Shown one piece after another: positions 18,005-25,958 of a DNA stretch of 64,000 bases. Source of the DNA: Pseudomonas sp. S37 (GTDB taxonomy: Bacteria; Pseudomonadota; Gammaproteobacteria; Pseudomonadales; Pseudomonadaceae). Position 1 is the first letter of the stretch. Every line of letters begins with the position of its first letter. The translations under genes were made by a program, and so were the position numbers. The DNA lies in the NCBI RefSeq assembly GCF_016658545.1, contig NZ_JACVZC010000017.1, positions 1-64,000 on the forward strand, given 5' to 3'. The notes beneath the pieces were generated by a model. It ran no database searches, was not told the origin of the DNA, and worked only from the letters and a program-made list of their open reading frames with translations.

Positions 18005-18028
18005 TTGACCCTATAGTGGCTACAGGGT
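18005..18028 (+). promoter_or_regulatory. CadR operator and cadA promoter core
   Basis: A TTGACC -35 element (18005-18010) runs into an imperfect dyad at 18008-18028 (ACCCTATAG and CTACAGGGT halves). MerR-family activators bind such dyads between an over-spaced -35 and -10. It lies in the cadR/cadA divergent gap. The -10 is not obvious. Confidence 0.8.
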
Positions 18029-18065
18029 GTTCACTTGGCAACAGGCTCAATTTAAGGATGACCCC

Positions 18066-20318
18066 ATGAACCAGCCTGTCAGCCACGAACACAAGCACAC
18101 GCACGATCACGCCCATGGCGATGAAGACCATGGCCATGCCAGCCACGGTCACAGCTGCTGCAGTTCCAAAGCTGCGCCCTCTCTGGTGCAACTGAGCGAA
18201 ACGGCCAGTGCGCAGGCGCAGCTCAGCCGTTTCCGCATCGACGCCATGGACTGCCCCACCGAGCAGACCCTGATCCAGGACAAGCTGGGCAAGCTGGCCG
18301 GCATCGAGCAGTTGGAGTTCAACCTGATCAACCGGGTGCTGGGTGTACGCCATACGCTGGAGGGTACCGCTGACATCGAGCGGGCCATCGACAGCCTGGG
18401 CATGAAGGCCGAGCCAATGGGTGCCGAGGACGACGGCAGTGCCAGCACGCCACAACCAGCCAAGACTCGCTGGTGGCCGCTGGTATTGTCCGGTATTGCC
18501 GCGATCGCCGCCGAAATCGTGCACTTCTCTGCACTCGCACCTGAGTGGGTGGTGGCGGTCCTGGCTCTTGCGGCGATCCTCGGCTGCGGCCTGGGCACCT
18601 ACAAGAAGGGCTGGATTGCCCTGAAAAACCGCAACCTCAACATCAACGCGCTGATGAGTATCGCCGTTACCGGCGCGGTACTGATTGGCCAGTGGCCGGA
18701 AGCGGCCATGGTCATGGTGCTGTTCACCGTTGCCGAGCTGATCGAGGCCCGTTCGCTGGACCGTGCACGCAACGCCATCAGCGGGCTGATGCAGTTGACC
18801 CCGGACATGGCCACGGTGCAGCAGGCCGATGGCCAGTGGCGCGACGTGGAGGTGCGGGAGGTGGCCATCGGCGCGCGGGTAAGGGTACGCCCAGGTGAAC
18901 GCATTGGCCTGGACGGTGAGGTGACCGGTGGGCAATCCAGCGTCGATCAGGCGCCGATTACCGGCGAAAGCCTGCCTGTGGAAAAGGCCGTGGGTGACAA
19001 GCTGTTCGCCGGCACCATCAACCAGGCGGGCGCTCTGGAGTTCCGCGTCACCGCCGCTGCCGGGCAATCGACCCTGGCGCGGATCATCAAGGCCGTCGAA
19101 GAAGCGCAAGGTGCGCGGGCACCGACCCAGCGCTTCGTCGACCGTTTCTCGCGTATCTACACCCCGGTGGTATTCGCCATTGCCCTGGCCGTGGCGGTCA
19201 TTGCGCCGCTGTTCATGGCCGGCGCCTGGTTCGACTGGGTCTATCGCGCCCTGGTGCTGCTGGTGGTGGCTTGCCCGTGTGCTTTGGTGATCTCGACGCC
19301 GGTAACCATCGTCAGTGGCCTGGCCGCCGCAGCGCGCAAAGGTATCCTGATCAAGGGGGGCGTGTACTTGGAAGGCGGCCGGCATCTGGACTTCCTGGCC
19401 TTGGACAAGACCGGCACCATCACCCATGGCAAGCCGGTGCAGACTGATGCAAAAGTGCTGGAGCCGCTGTTCGAGGGCCGTGCGCAGGCCTTGGCCGCCA
19501 GCCTGGGCGAACGTTCGGACCACCCGGTTTCCCGTGCCATTGCCCGGTTCGGCAAGGCGCAGGGCCTGGCCTTGAGCGAGGTTGATGACTTTGCGGCCTT
19601 GGCCGGCCGTGGCGTGCGCGGCAGTATCGGCGGTGAGGTCTATCACCTGGGCAACCATCGCCTGGTCGAGGAGCTGGGGCTGTGCTCGCCCGAGCTGGAG
19701 GCCCAACTGGATGCGCTGGAGCGTCAGGGCAAGACCGTCGTCCTGCTGCTCGACCGCAGCGGCCCTCTGGCGCTGTTCGCCGTGGCCGACACGGTCAAGG
19801 ACAGCAGCCGCCAGGCCATCGCCGAGCTGCATGAGCTGGGTATCAAGACTGTCATGCTGACCGGTGACAATCCGCACACCGCCCAAGCCATTGCAGCAGT
19901 GGTGGGCATCGACCGCGCCGAGGGCAACTTGCTGCCGGCCGACAAGCTGAAAGCCATTGAAGCCCTGTACGCTCAGGGCCATCGGGTGGGCATGGTCGGT
20001 GACGGCATCAACGATGCGCCAGCGCTGGCCCGGGCCGAGATCGGCTTTGCCATGGCGGCGGCCGGTACCGACACCGCCATCGAGACGGCCGACGTGGCGT
20101 TGATGGACGACGACTTGCGGAAAATCCCGGCCTTCGTCAGGCTGTCGCGCCAAAGTGCGGCGATCCTGATGCAGAACATCGTTCTGGCGTTGGGCATCAA
20201 GGCGATATTCTTGGCGATTACCTTTGCCGGCATGGCCACCCTGTGGATGGCGGTGTTCGCCGACATGGGCGTGAGCCTGCTGGTGGTGTTCAACGGTCTG
20301 CGCCTGCTGCGCAAATGA
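18066..20318 (+). CDS. cadA: Cd2+/Zn2+/Pb2+-exporting P1B-type ATPase
   Basis: A 750-residue heavy-metal efflux pump of the inner membrane. The N-terminus is strongly His-rich (HEHKHTHDHAHGDEDHGHA) with a Cys pair (HSCCSS). The metal-binding HMA-like domain has MDCPTE in place of the usual CxxC. The transmembrane metal site is Cys403-Pro-Cys405 (VVACPCALVIS). The phosphorylated Asp447 is in DKTGTITHG, TGES lies before it, and the hinge motif GDGINDAPALA starts near residue 645. The ATG at 18066 follows AAGGATG; the frame is open to 18027 but that part overlaps the operator. It is regulated by the divergent CadR. Confidence 0.96.
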   Translation: MNQPVSHEHKHTHDHAHGDEDHGHASHGHSCCSSKAAPSLVQLSETASAQAQLSRFRIDAMDCPTEQTLIQDKLGKLAGIEQLEFNLINRVLGVRHTLEGTADIERAIDSLGMKAEPMGAEDDGSASTPQPAKTRWWPLVLSGIAAIAAEIVHFSALAPEWVVAVLALAAILGCGLGTYKKGWIALKNRNLNINALMSIAVTGAVLIGQWPEAAMVMVLFTVAELIEARSLDRARNAISGLMQLTPDMATVQQADGQWRDVEVREVAIGARVRVRPGERIGLDGEVTGGQSSVDQAPITGESLPVEKAVGDKLFAGTINQAGALEFRVTAAAGQSTLARIIKAVEEAQGARAPTQRFVDRFSRIYTPVVFAIALAVAVIAPLFMAGAWFDWVYRALVLLVVACPCALVISTPVTIVSGLAAAARKGILIKGGVYLEGGRHLDFLALDKTGTITHGKPVQTDAKVLEPLFEGRAQALAASLGERSDHPVSRAIARFGKAQGLALSEVDDFAALAGRGVRGSIGGEVYHLGNHRLVEELGLCSPELEAQLDALERQGKTVVLLLDRSGPLALFAVADTVKDSSRQAIAELHELGIKTVMLTGDNPHTAQAIAAVVGIDRAEGNLLPADKLKAIEALYAQGHRVGMVGDGINDAPALARAEIGFAMAAAGTDTAIETADVALMDDDLRKIPAFVRLSRQSAAILMQNIVLALGIKAIFLAITFAGMATLWMAVFADMGVSLLVVFNGLRLLRK

Positions 20319-20327
20319 GGTCATGCA

Positions 20328-21197
20328 ATGCTCAGTGCCGAGCTCAAAGCCTTCTACATGGTGGCCCGCCTGGGCAGCATCACCCTGGCGGCGAAGAAGC
20401 TCGGGCTCAGCCAGCCCACGGTGACTACGCAGATCCGCAACCTGGAAAGCCAGTATGCGGTAGAGCTGTTCTACCGTGGCGGGCGGCGCCTGGTGCTGAG
20501 CGAGGAGGGTGTGCGCCTGCTGCCGATGGTCAAGGCACTGCTGCAGCAGGAGGCCGACATTGAATTCGAGCTGCGCAACAGCGGCCAGGCCCAAGGTAGC
20601 CTGCGCATTGCAGCCACCGCGCCTTACTACATTCTCGACCTGGTAAAGATCTACCGCGAACGCCTGCCGCAGGTGGAAGTGGCGGTGGAGATCGGCAACT
20701 CGCAGCAGGTGCTGGAAATGCTCGAGGATTACCGGGTGGATATCGCGGCCTCGTCGCAACTGCTGGAAGACGCGCGGCTGGTGCGGCGGGTGCTGGGGAC
20801 GGACCCGCTCGTGGTGGCGGTACACCGTAATCATCCGCTGGCTCATCGGCAGGCAGTGTCGATCGAGGTGGTGGCCGGGCATTGCCTGCTGATGCGCGAA
20901 AAGGGCTCGACCACACGCAAGCTGACCGAGCAGATGATGCAGGAGGCCGGGGTCAAGGCCGGGGCGCTGCTGGAAATCGGCAGCCGCGAGTCGATCCGCG
21001 AGGCGGTGCTACGCAATATCGGCATCAGCGTGATTGCCCGGCACGAGGTGCCGCATAACCCCGAGCTGCGGGTGCTGGCGCTGGAGAATGCGCCGGTGAT
21101 GCATGAGTACCTGTATTGCCTGAAAGAGCGGCGCCAGGCCCGGTTGCCAGCGGCATTTCTGGGGGTGGCGCAGGAAGTGGCCGGTTCGCACTTCTAG
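20328..21197 (+). CDS. LysR-family regulator, probably of the phosphonate uptake genes
   Basis: A 289-residue LysR-type regulator. The N-terminal helix-turn-helix is plain (FYMVARLGSITLAAKKLGLS and TVTTQIRNLE), followed by the periplasmic-binding-like effector domain. It starts only 9 bases after cadA but is more likely linked functionally to the ABC transporter genes 208 bases downstream on the same strand. LysR regulators accompany 2-aminoethylphosphonate transporters in related bacteria. The effector is unknown. A REPIN lies between it and the transporter. Confidence 0.88.
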   Translation: MLSAELKAFYMVARLGSITLAAKKLGLSQPTVTTQIRNLESQYAVELFYRGGRRLVLSEEGVRLLPMVKALLQQEADIEFELRNSGQAQGSLRIAATAPYYILDLVKIYRERLPQVEVAVEIGNSQQVLEMLEDYRVDIAASSQLLEDARLVRRVLGTDPLVVAVHRNHPLAHRQAVSIEVVAGHCLLMREKGSTTRKLTEQMMQEAGVKAGALLEIGSRESIREAVLRNIGISVIARHEVPHNPELRVLALENAPVMHEYLYCLKERRQARLPAAFLGVAQEVAGSHF

Positions 21198-21206
21198 ATT
21201 TGTGTG

Positions 21207-21290
21207 GGCTTCTTCGCGGGTGAACCCGCTCCTACATTTTCCGCGTATACGCAACTCGTTGTAGGAGCGGGTTTACCCGCGAAGAGGCCC
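21207..21290. repeat. REPIN, class I, CCTAC subtype
   Basis: Arms at about 21210-21236 and 21259-21286, both CCTAC/GTAGG, between the LysR gene and the ABC transporter operon. Confidence 0.93.
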
Positions 21291-21405
21291 GCGCAGGCCA
21301 ATACAAAATCTGCCTATACCACTATCACCAGCTTTTGCCCAAAAGCCACAGAACCTTCGCACAGCCTTCCTAGCATGGCCCCCATCTCTTCGATGAGGCC
21401 TTGCC

Positions 21406-22464
21406 ATGAACCACACCACCCCCGGCGCACAGATGAAAGTGCGCAACATCCACAAGCGCTTCGGTGCCTTCACCGCGCTCAACGATGTCTCGCTGGACAT
21501 CGCCGCGGGCGAGCTGGTGTGCCTGCTCGGCCCGTCCGGCTGTGGCAAGACCACGCTGCTGCGTTGCATCGCCGGCCTGGAGCGCCAGGACCGCGGCACG
21601 CTGTACATCGGCGAGCGCGACATTTCCGAGCTGGCGCCCCAGGCCCGTGACTACGGCATCCTGTTCCAGTCCTACGCGCTGTTCCCCAACCTCACCGTCG
21701 AAGCCAACATCGCCTACGGCCTGACCGGCAGCGGCCGCGAGCAGGCCCGCCAACGGGTGGCCGAAATGCTCGAACTGGTAGGCCTGGCCGGCAGCGAGAA
21801 GAAGTACCCCGGCCAGCTTTCCGGCGGCCAGCAGCAACGCGTGGCCCTGGCCCGTGCGCTGGCACCGTCCCCGTCGCTGCTGCTGCTCGACGAGCCCATG
21901 TCGGCACTGGACGCCCGGGTGCGTGAGCACCTGTGCACCGAGCTGCGCCAGCTGCAACGCCAACTGGGCATCACCACGCTGATGGTCACCCACAACCAGG
22001 ACGAGGCCATGCTGATGGCCGACCGCATTGCGGTGATGAACAACGGCCAGGTCGAGCAGTACGCCACCCCGCAGGAAATCTACGACCAGCCCGCCACGCC
22101 GTTCGTCGCCGAATTTGTCGGCCAGGGCAATTGGCTGCCGTTCCAGCGCAGCGGTGACAGCCATGCCCAGGTCGGTGGCATGAACATGCGCCTGTCACCC
22201 GGCTCGGCCCAGGCCAGCAGCGGCCGGCTGTTCTGCCGCCCGGAGGCGATTACGGTCAACCCGGTGGTGCACGAAGAAAACCTGTTCCCGGCCAAGGTCC
22301 GCGAAATCACTTTCCTGGGTAACCGCTGCCGCATGAGCTTCGAGCTCAAGGCCCTGCCTGGCCATGCCCTGCTGGCCGAGCTGGCTCCCGAAGCCATGCC
22401 ACGCCTGGGCTCGCAGGACATCTGGGTGGCGCTGCCACCGCAGAGCCTGCAGGTGTTTGCCTGA
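21406..22464 (+). CDS. ABC transporter ATPase, 2-aminoethylphosphonate type
   Basis: A 352-residue ATPase of the spermidine/iron/phosphonate class. The Walker A motif is GPSGCGKTTLLR, the signature is LSGGQQQRVALARALA, Walker B is LLLLDEPMSALD and the switch His is in MVTHNQDEAM. A C-terminal TOBE-type regulatory domain follows. Together with the large fused permease and the binding protein downstream, it matches the 2-aminoethylphosphonate transporter family rather than the iron one; the HD-domain gene at the end of the cluster supports this. The stop codon is one base from the permease start. Confidence 0.9.
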   Translation: MNHTTPGAQMKVRNIHKRFGAFTALNDVSLDIAAGELVCLLGPSGCGKTTLLRCIAGLERQDRGTLYIGERDISELAPQARDYGILFQSYALFPNLTVEANIAYGLTGSGREQARQRVAEMLELVGLAGSEKKYPGQLSGGQQQRVALARALAPSPSLLLLDEPMSALDARVREHLCTELRQLQRQLGITTLMVTHNQDEAMLMADRIAVMNNGQVEQYATPQEIYDQPATPFVAEFVGQGNWLPFQRSGDSHAQVGGMNMRLSPGSAQASSGRLFCRPEAITVNPVVHEENLFPAKVREITFLGNRCRMSFELKALPGHALLAELAPEAMPRLGSQDIWVALPPQSLQVFA

Positions 22465-22465
22465 G

Positions 22466-24190
22466 ATGGCCGCGCCAATGTCCCTGCCGCTGAGCCAGGC
22501 CAAAGCCGCGCCGCGTGCGGGTGTCGCCCTGGGCGACCGGTTGTTCGTCGTCGGCGGCAAGGGCCTGCTGCTGATCCTTTTGGTGCTGGCCGTGCTGATG
22601 CCACTGCTGGCCATTTTCTGGAAAGGCTTCAGTGGTGAAGCTGGCCAGGGCGGTGGCTTGCTGGCCGCCCGTGAGCTGTTCGCCAGCGACAACTTCCACT
22701 GGTTGCTCGGCAACAGCCTGTCGGTAGCCTTCACCGTGGCGGCCATCGTGGTGCCGCTGGCCTACCTGTTTGCCTATGCCCTGCAACGTACACTGATCCC
22801 GGCCAAGGGCCTGTGGCGGGGGATTTCGCTGTTGCCGTTGCTGGCGCCGTCGATGCTGCCGGCCATTGCCCTGGTATACCTGTTCGGCAACCAGGGGCTG
22901 CTGCGCGGTTTGCTCAGCGACAACATCTACGGCTTCTGGGGCATCGTGCTGGGCGAGGCCATTTACACCTTCCCCCATGCGCTGATGATTCTGCTGTCGG
23001 CGTTGTCACTGGCCGATGCCCGCCTGTTCGACGCGGCTTCCAGCATGGGCGCCGGCCCAGGCCGGGCGTTCACCAGCATCACCTGGCCGGCCACGCGCCA
23101 GGCGGTGTTCGCGGCGTTCTGCCTGGTCTTCACCCTGACCATCACCGACTTCGGCGTGCCGGTCGTGGTCGGTGGCGACTATCAGGTGCTGGCGCTGGAA
23201 GCCTACAAGGCCGTGGTCGGCCAGCAACAGTTCGGCCGCGGCGCGCTGATCGGCATGGTGCTGCTACTGCCAGCGCTGTTCAGCTTCAGTGTCGACGCCT
23301 GGCTGCGCCGGCGCCAGGGCGAGGCCATGAGCGGCCGTGCCCAGGTGTTCGAGCCCAAGCCGTCGCGTGGCCGTGATGCCTGCTTCCTGGCCATCGTGCT
23401 GCTGGTGTGCGCGGCGCTGCTGCTGGTGATCGGCATGGCGGTGTACTCGTCGCTGGTCACCTTCTGGCCCTACAACCTGTCGCTGTCGCTGCGTCACTAC
23501 ATGTTCGAAGACACCGCCGGGGGTGGCTGGCTGGCCTACCGCAACAGCGTGACCATGGCCATTGGCACTGCGCTGATCGGCAGCATCGTGATCTTCACCG
23601 GCGCCTACCTGATGGAGAAAACCCAGGGCCAACGCCTGCTCAACCAGGTGCTGCGCCTGCTCAGCTTTATCCCCATGGCCGTGCCGGGCCTGGTACTGGG
23701 CCTGGGTTATGTCTTCTTCTTCAACCTCAACGGCAACCCGCTGCATGTGCTGTATGGCGGCATGGGGCTGCTGGTGGTGTGCACCATCGCCCATTACCTG
23801 ACCACTGCGCAGATGACCGCGACCACGGCGCTGCGCCAGCTCGACGGCGAGTTTGAAGCCGCCGCACTGTCGCTGAAGGCGCCGCTGTACAAGCACTTCC
23901 TGCGGGTGACGGTGCCGATCTGCCTGCCGGCGCTGCTGGACATCATCCGCTACCTGTTCGTCTCGGCGATGACCACCGTGTCGGCGGCGATCTTCCTGTA
24001 CAGCCCCGACACCATCCTGGCGGCCGTCGCCGTGCTGAACATGGACGACGCCGGCAACGTCGGCGGCGCTGCTGCCATGTCCACCCTGATTTTGCTGACC
24101 AGTGCCGGCGCTTCACTGCTGCTGGCCGCAGCCTCACGCGGCCTGTTGCGCCGCTCCCAAGCCTGGCGCCAACGCGCCGCGACCGTCTGA
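22466..24190 (+). CDS. ABC transporter permease, fused double permease, 2-aminoethylphosphonate type
   Basis: A protein of about 574 residues with roughly twelve membrane helices and two permease halves. Each half carries an EAA-like loop: FDAASSMGAGPGRAFTSITW in the first and FEAAALSLKAPLYKHFLRV in the second. One polypeptide therefore supplies both halves of the transporter channel. The start at 22466 is one base after the ATPase stop; a second ATG at 22478 is possible. The frame is open further back inside the ATPase gene, which is an artefact. Substrate assignment follows from the neighbours. Confidence 0.9.
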   Translation: MAAPMSLPLSQAKAAPRAGVALGDRLFVVGGKGLLLILLVLAVLMPLLAIFWKGFSGEAGQGGGLLAARELFASDNFHWLLGNSLSVAFTVAAIVVPLAYLFAYALQRTLIPAKGLWRGISLLPLLAPSMLPAIALVYLFGNQGLLRGLLSDNIYGFWGIVLGEAIYTFPHALMILLSALSLADARLFDAASSMGAGPGRAFTSITWPATRQAVFAAFCLVFTLTITDFGVPVVVGGDYQVLALEAYKAVVGQQQFGRGALIGMVLLLPALFSFSVDAWLRRRQGEAMSGRAQVFEPKPSRGRDACFLAIVLLVCAALLLVIGMAVYSSLVTFWPYNLSLSLRHYMFEDTAGGGWLAYRNSVTMAIGTALIGSIVIFTGAYLMEKTQGQRLLNQVLRLLSFIPMAVPGLVLGLGYVFFFNLNGNPLHVLYGGMGLLVVCTIAHYLTTAQMTATTALRQLDGEFEAAALSLKAPLYKHFLRVTVPICLPALLDIIRYLFVSAMTTVSAAIFLYSPDTILAAVAVLNMDDAGNVGGAAAMSTLILLTSAGASLLLAAASRGLLRRSQAWRQRAATV

Positions 24191-24208
24191 CCTGTAAGGA
24201 ACCTACCC

Positions 24209-25234
24209 ATGTACAAGCACCTTGCACTTGCCGCTGCCGTTTGCGCCGTATTCAGCCTGCAGGCTTCGGCCGCCGGTACCCAGCTGACGGTCTACACCGC
24301 GCTGGAGGCCGAACAGCTGAAGAGCTACAAGCAAGCCTTCGAAAAGGCCAACCCGGATATCGAGATCAAATGGGTGCGCGATTCCACCGGCATCATCACC
24401 GCCAAGCTGCTGGCCGAGAAAGACCGCCCGCAAGCCGATGCGGTATGGGGCCTGGCGGCCTCCAGCCTGGCCATCCTCGACCAGAACGGCATGCTTGAAG
24501 CCTATGCGCCGAAGGACCTGGGCAAGATTTCCGCCAACTACCGCGACGCTGCCAACCCGCCTGCCTGGGTGGGCATGGATGTATGGGCCGCGACCATCTG
24601 CTTCAATACCATCGAGGCCGAAAAGCAGGGCCTGAGCAAGCCGGTGAGCTGGCAAGACCTGACCAAGCCCGAGTACAAGGGCAAGATCGTCATGCCTAAC
24701 CCGGCCTCGTCGGGCACCGGCTTCCTGGATGTGAGTGCCTGGCTGCAGACCTTTGGCGAGCCGCAGGGCTGGGCCTATATGGACGCGCTGCACCAGAACA
24801 TCGGCCAGTACGTTCATTCCGGCTCCAAGCCGTGCAAGCTGGCGGCGGCGGGTGAGTTCCCGATCGGCATCTCGTTCGAGTACCCGGCCGTGCAGTTGAA
24901 GCGCCAGGGTGCGCCGCTGGATATCGTGTTGCCGAAGGAAGGGTTGGGTTGGGAGATCGAAGCGACTGCCGTGATCAAGGGGTCGCCCAAGGCGGATGCG
25001 GCCAAGCGGTTGGCTGATTTCTCGGCCAGCCCGGCGGCCATGGAGTTGTACAAAGAGAACTTCGCCGTGCTGGCTGCGCCTGGCATTGCCAAGCCGCAGA
25101 CCGAGTTGCCGGCGGATTATGAGCAGCGCTTGATCAAGAACGACTTTGCCTGGGCCTCGAAGAACCGTGACGAGATTCTGGCTGAATGGCGCAAGCGTTA
25201 TGACGGCAAATCGGAGAAGGTGGCCCAGCAGTAA
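24209..25234 (+). CDS. Periplasmic binding protein, 2-aminoethylphosphonate type
   Basis: A 341-residue exported protein of the Fe3+/phosphonate binding-protein cluster. The signal peptide is at about residues 1-21 (cut after ASAAG region). Then TQLTVYTALEAEQLKSYKQA, the hinge-proximal DAVWGLAASSLA and MPNPASSGTGFLDVSAWLQ follow the 2-aminoethylphosphonate-binding subfamily rather than typical ferric-binding proteins. A TAAGGA ribosome-binding site precedes the ATG. It is the last transporter gene; the HD-domain gene follows beyond a REPIN. Confidence 0.88.
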   Translation: MYKHLALAAAVCAVFSLQASAAGTQLTVYTALEAEQLKSYKQAFEKANPDIEIKWVRDSTGIITAKLLAEKDRPQADAVWGLAASSLAILDQNGMLEAYAPKDLGKISANYRDAANPPAWVGMDVWAATICFNTIEAEKQGLSKPVSWQDLTKPEYKGKIVMPNPASSGTGFLDVSAWLQTFGEPQGWAYMDALHQNIGQYVHSGSKPCKLAAAGEFPIGISFEYPAVQLKRQGAPLDIVLPKEGLGWEIEATAVIKGSPKADAAKRLADFSASPAAMELYKENFAVLAAPGIAKPQTELPADYEQRLIKNDFAWASKNRDEILAEWRKRYDGKSEKVAQQ

Positions 25235-25241
25235 CCTGTAC

Positions 25242-25321
25242 CGGCCTATTCGCGGGTGAACCCGCTCCTACAACAGACGATGTACGGCCGTTGTAGGAGC
25301 GGGTTTACCCGCGAAGAAGCC
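25242..25321. repeat. REPIN, class I, CCTAC subtype, short spacer
   Basis: Arms at about 25247-25272 and 25291-25316 (CCTAC/GTAGG) with one of the shortest spacers in the window. It splits the binding-protein gene from the HD-domain gene. Confidence 0.93.
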
Positions 25322-25352
25322 ACCGCCTCTATCAAGCCAGGAGAAAACCCTG

Positions 25353-25901
25353 ATGCCCACCCCCGCCCAGATCATCGCCAGCACCTTCGCCCTGTACGAC
25401 CGCCACGGCAGCGACGACTACATCGGCGAAGCCATCACCCAGCTCGAACACATGTCCCAGGCCGCACAACTGGCCATGGCCGAAGGCTTCGACGATGAAG
25501 TGGTGCTGGCGGCGTTCTTCCACGACATCGGCCACCTGTGCGGCGGTGATGCCAGCATGGGCGGGTACGGCGTGGTCAGCCATGAGCGCATTGGTGCCGA
25601 GTACTTGCGCCGCTGTGGCTTTGGCGAGCGCATGGCGCGGCTGGTGCAGTACCACGTGGAGGCCAAGCGCTACCTGACGTTGCGCCGGCCGGGGTATTAC
25701 CAGCAGTTGAGCGAGGCGAGCCGGCGCACCTTGGAATATCAGGGGGGCGTGATGAGTGAGGCGGAGGCGGATGCGTTTGAGCGGGACCCGTTGTTTGCGG
25801 TGAGTTTGCGCATGCGGGAGTGGGATGAGATGGCCAAGGAGGTTGGGGTGCCGGTGGTTGACCTGGCAGTGCTTAAGGACAAGGCCTTGGCTTTGATTTG
25901 A
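25353..25901 (+). CDS. HD-domain phosphonate protein, PhnZ-like diiron oxygenase candidate
   Basis: A 182-residue HD-domain protein of the phosphonate-operon-associated group. It keeps the pattern of PhnZ, a mixed-valent diiron oxygenase that cleaves the C-P bond of (R)-1-hydroxy-2-aminoethylphosphonate. Visible counterparts are Tyr23 and Glu26 (DYIGEA), His33 (QLEHM), His57-Asp58 with His61 (FFHDIGH), His77 (VVSHERIGAEYL), His101 (VQYHVEAKRYL) and the substrate-region LEYQGGVM. PhnZ normally works after the hydroxylase PhnY, and no phnY is seen here. Its place behind an aminoethylphosphonate transporter supports a role in phosphonate breakdown, but activity is inferred. Confidence 0.82.
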   Translation: MPTPAQIIASTFALYDRHGSDDYIGEAITQLEHMSQAAQLAMAEGFDDEVVLAAFFHDIGHLCGGDASMGGYGVVSHERIGAEYLRRCGFGERMARLVQYHVEAKRYLTLRRPGYYQQLSEASRRTLEYQGGVMSEAEADAFERDPLFAVSLRMREWDEMAKEVGVPVVDLAVLKDKALALI

Positions 25902-25914
25902 GGTTGCCTGTGCT

Positions 25915-25946
25915 GGCCTCTTCGCGGGTTTACCCGCGAATAGGCC
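25915..25946. repeat. Collapsed REP hairpin (inner halves lost)
   Basis: GGCCTCTTCGCGGGT is followed at once by its inverse ACCCGCGAATAGGCC. The ACCCGCTCC parts and spacer of a full REPIN are missing. What remains is a short, strong hairpin between two convergent genes. Confidence 0.85.
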
Positions 25947-25958
25947 AGACCTGCCCAC

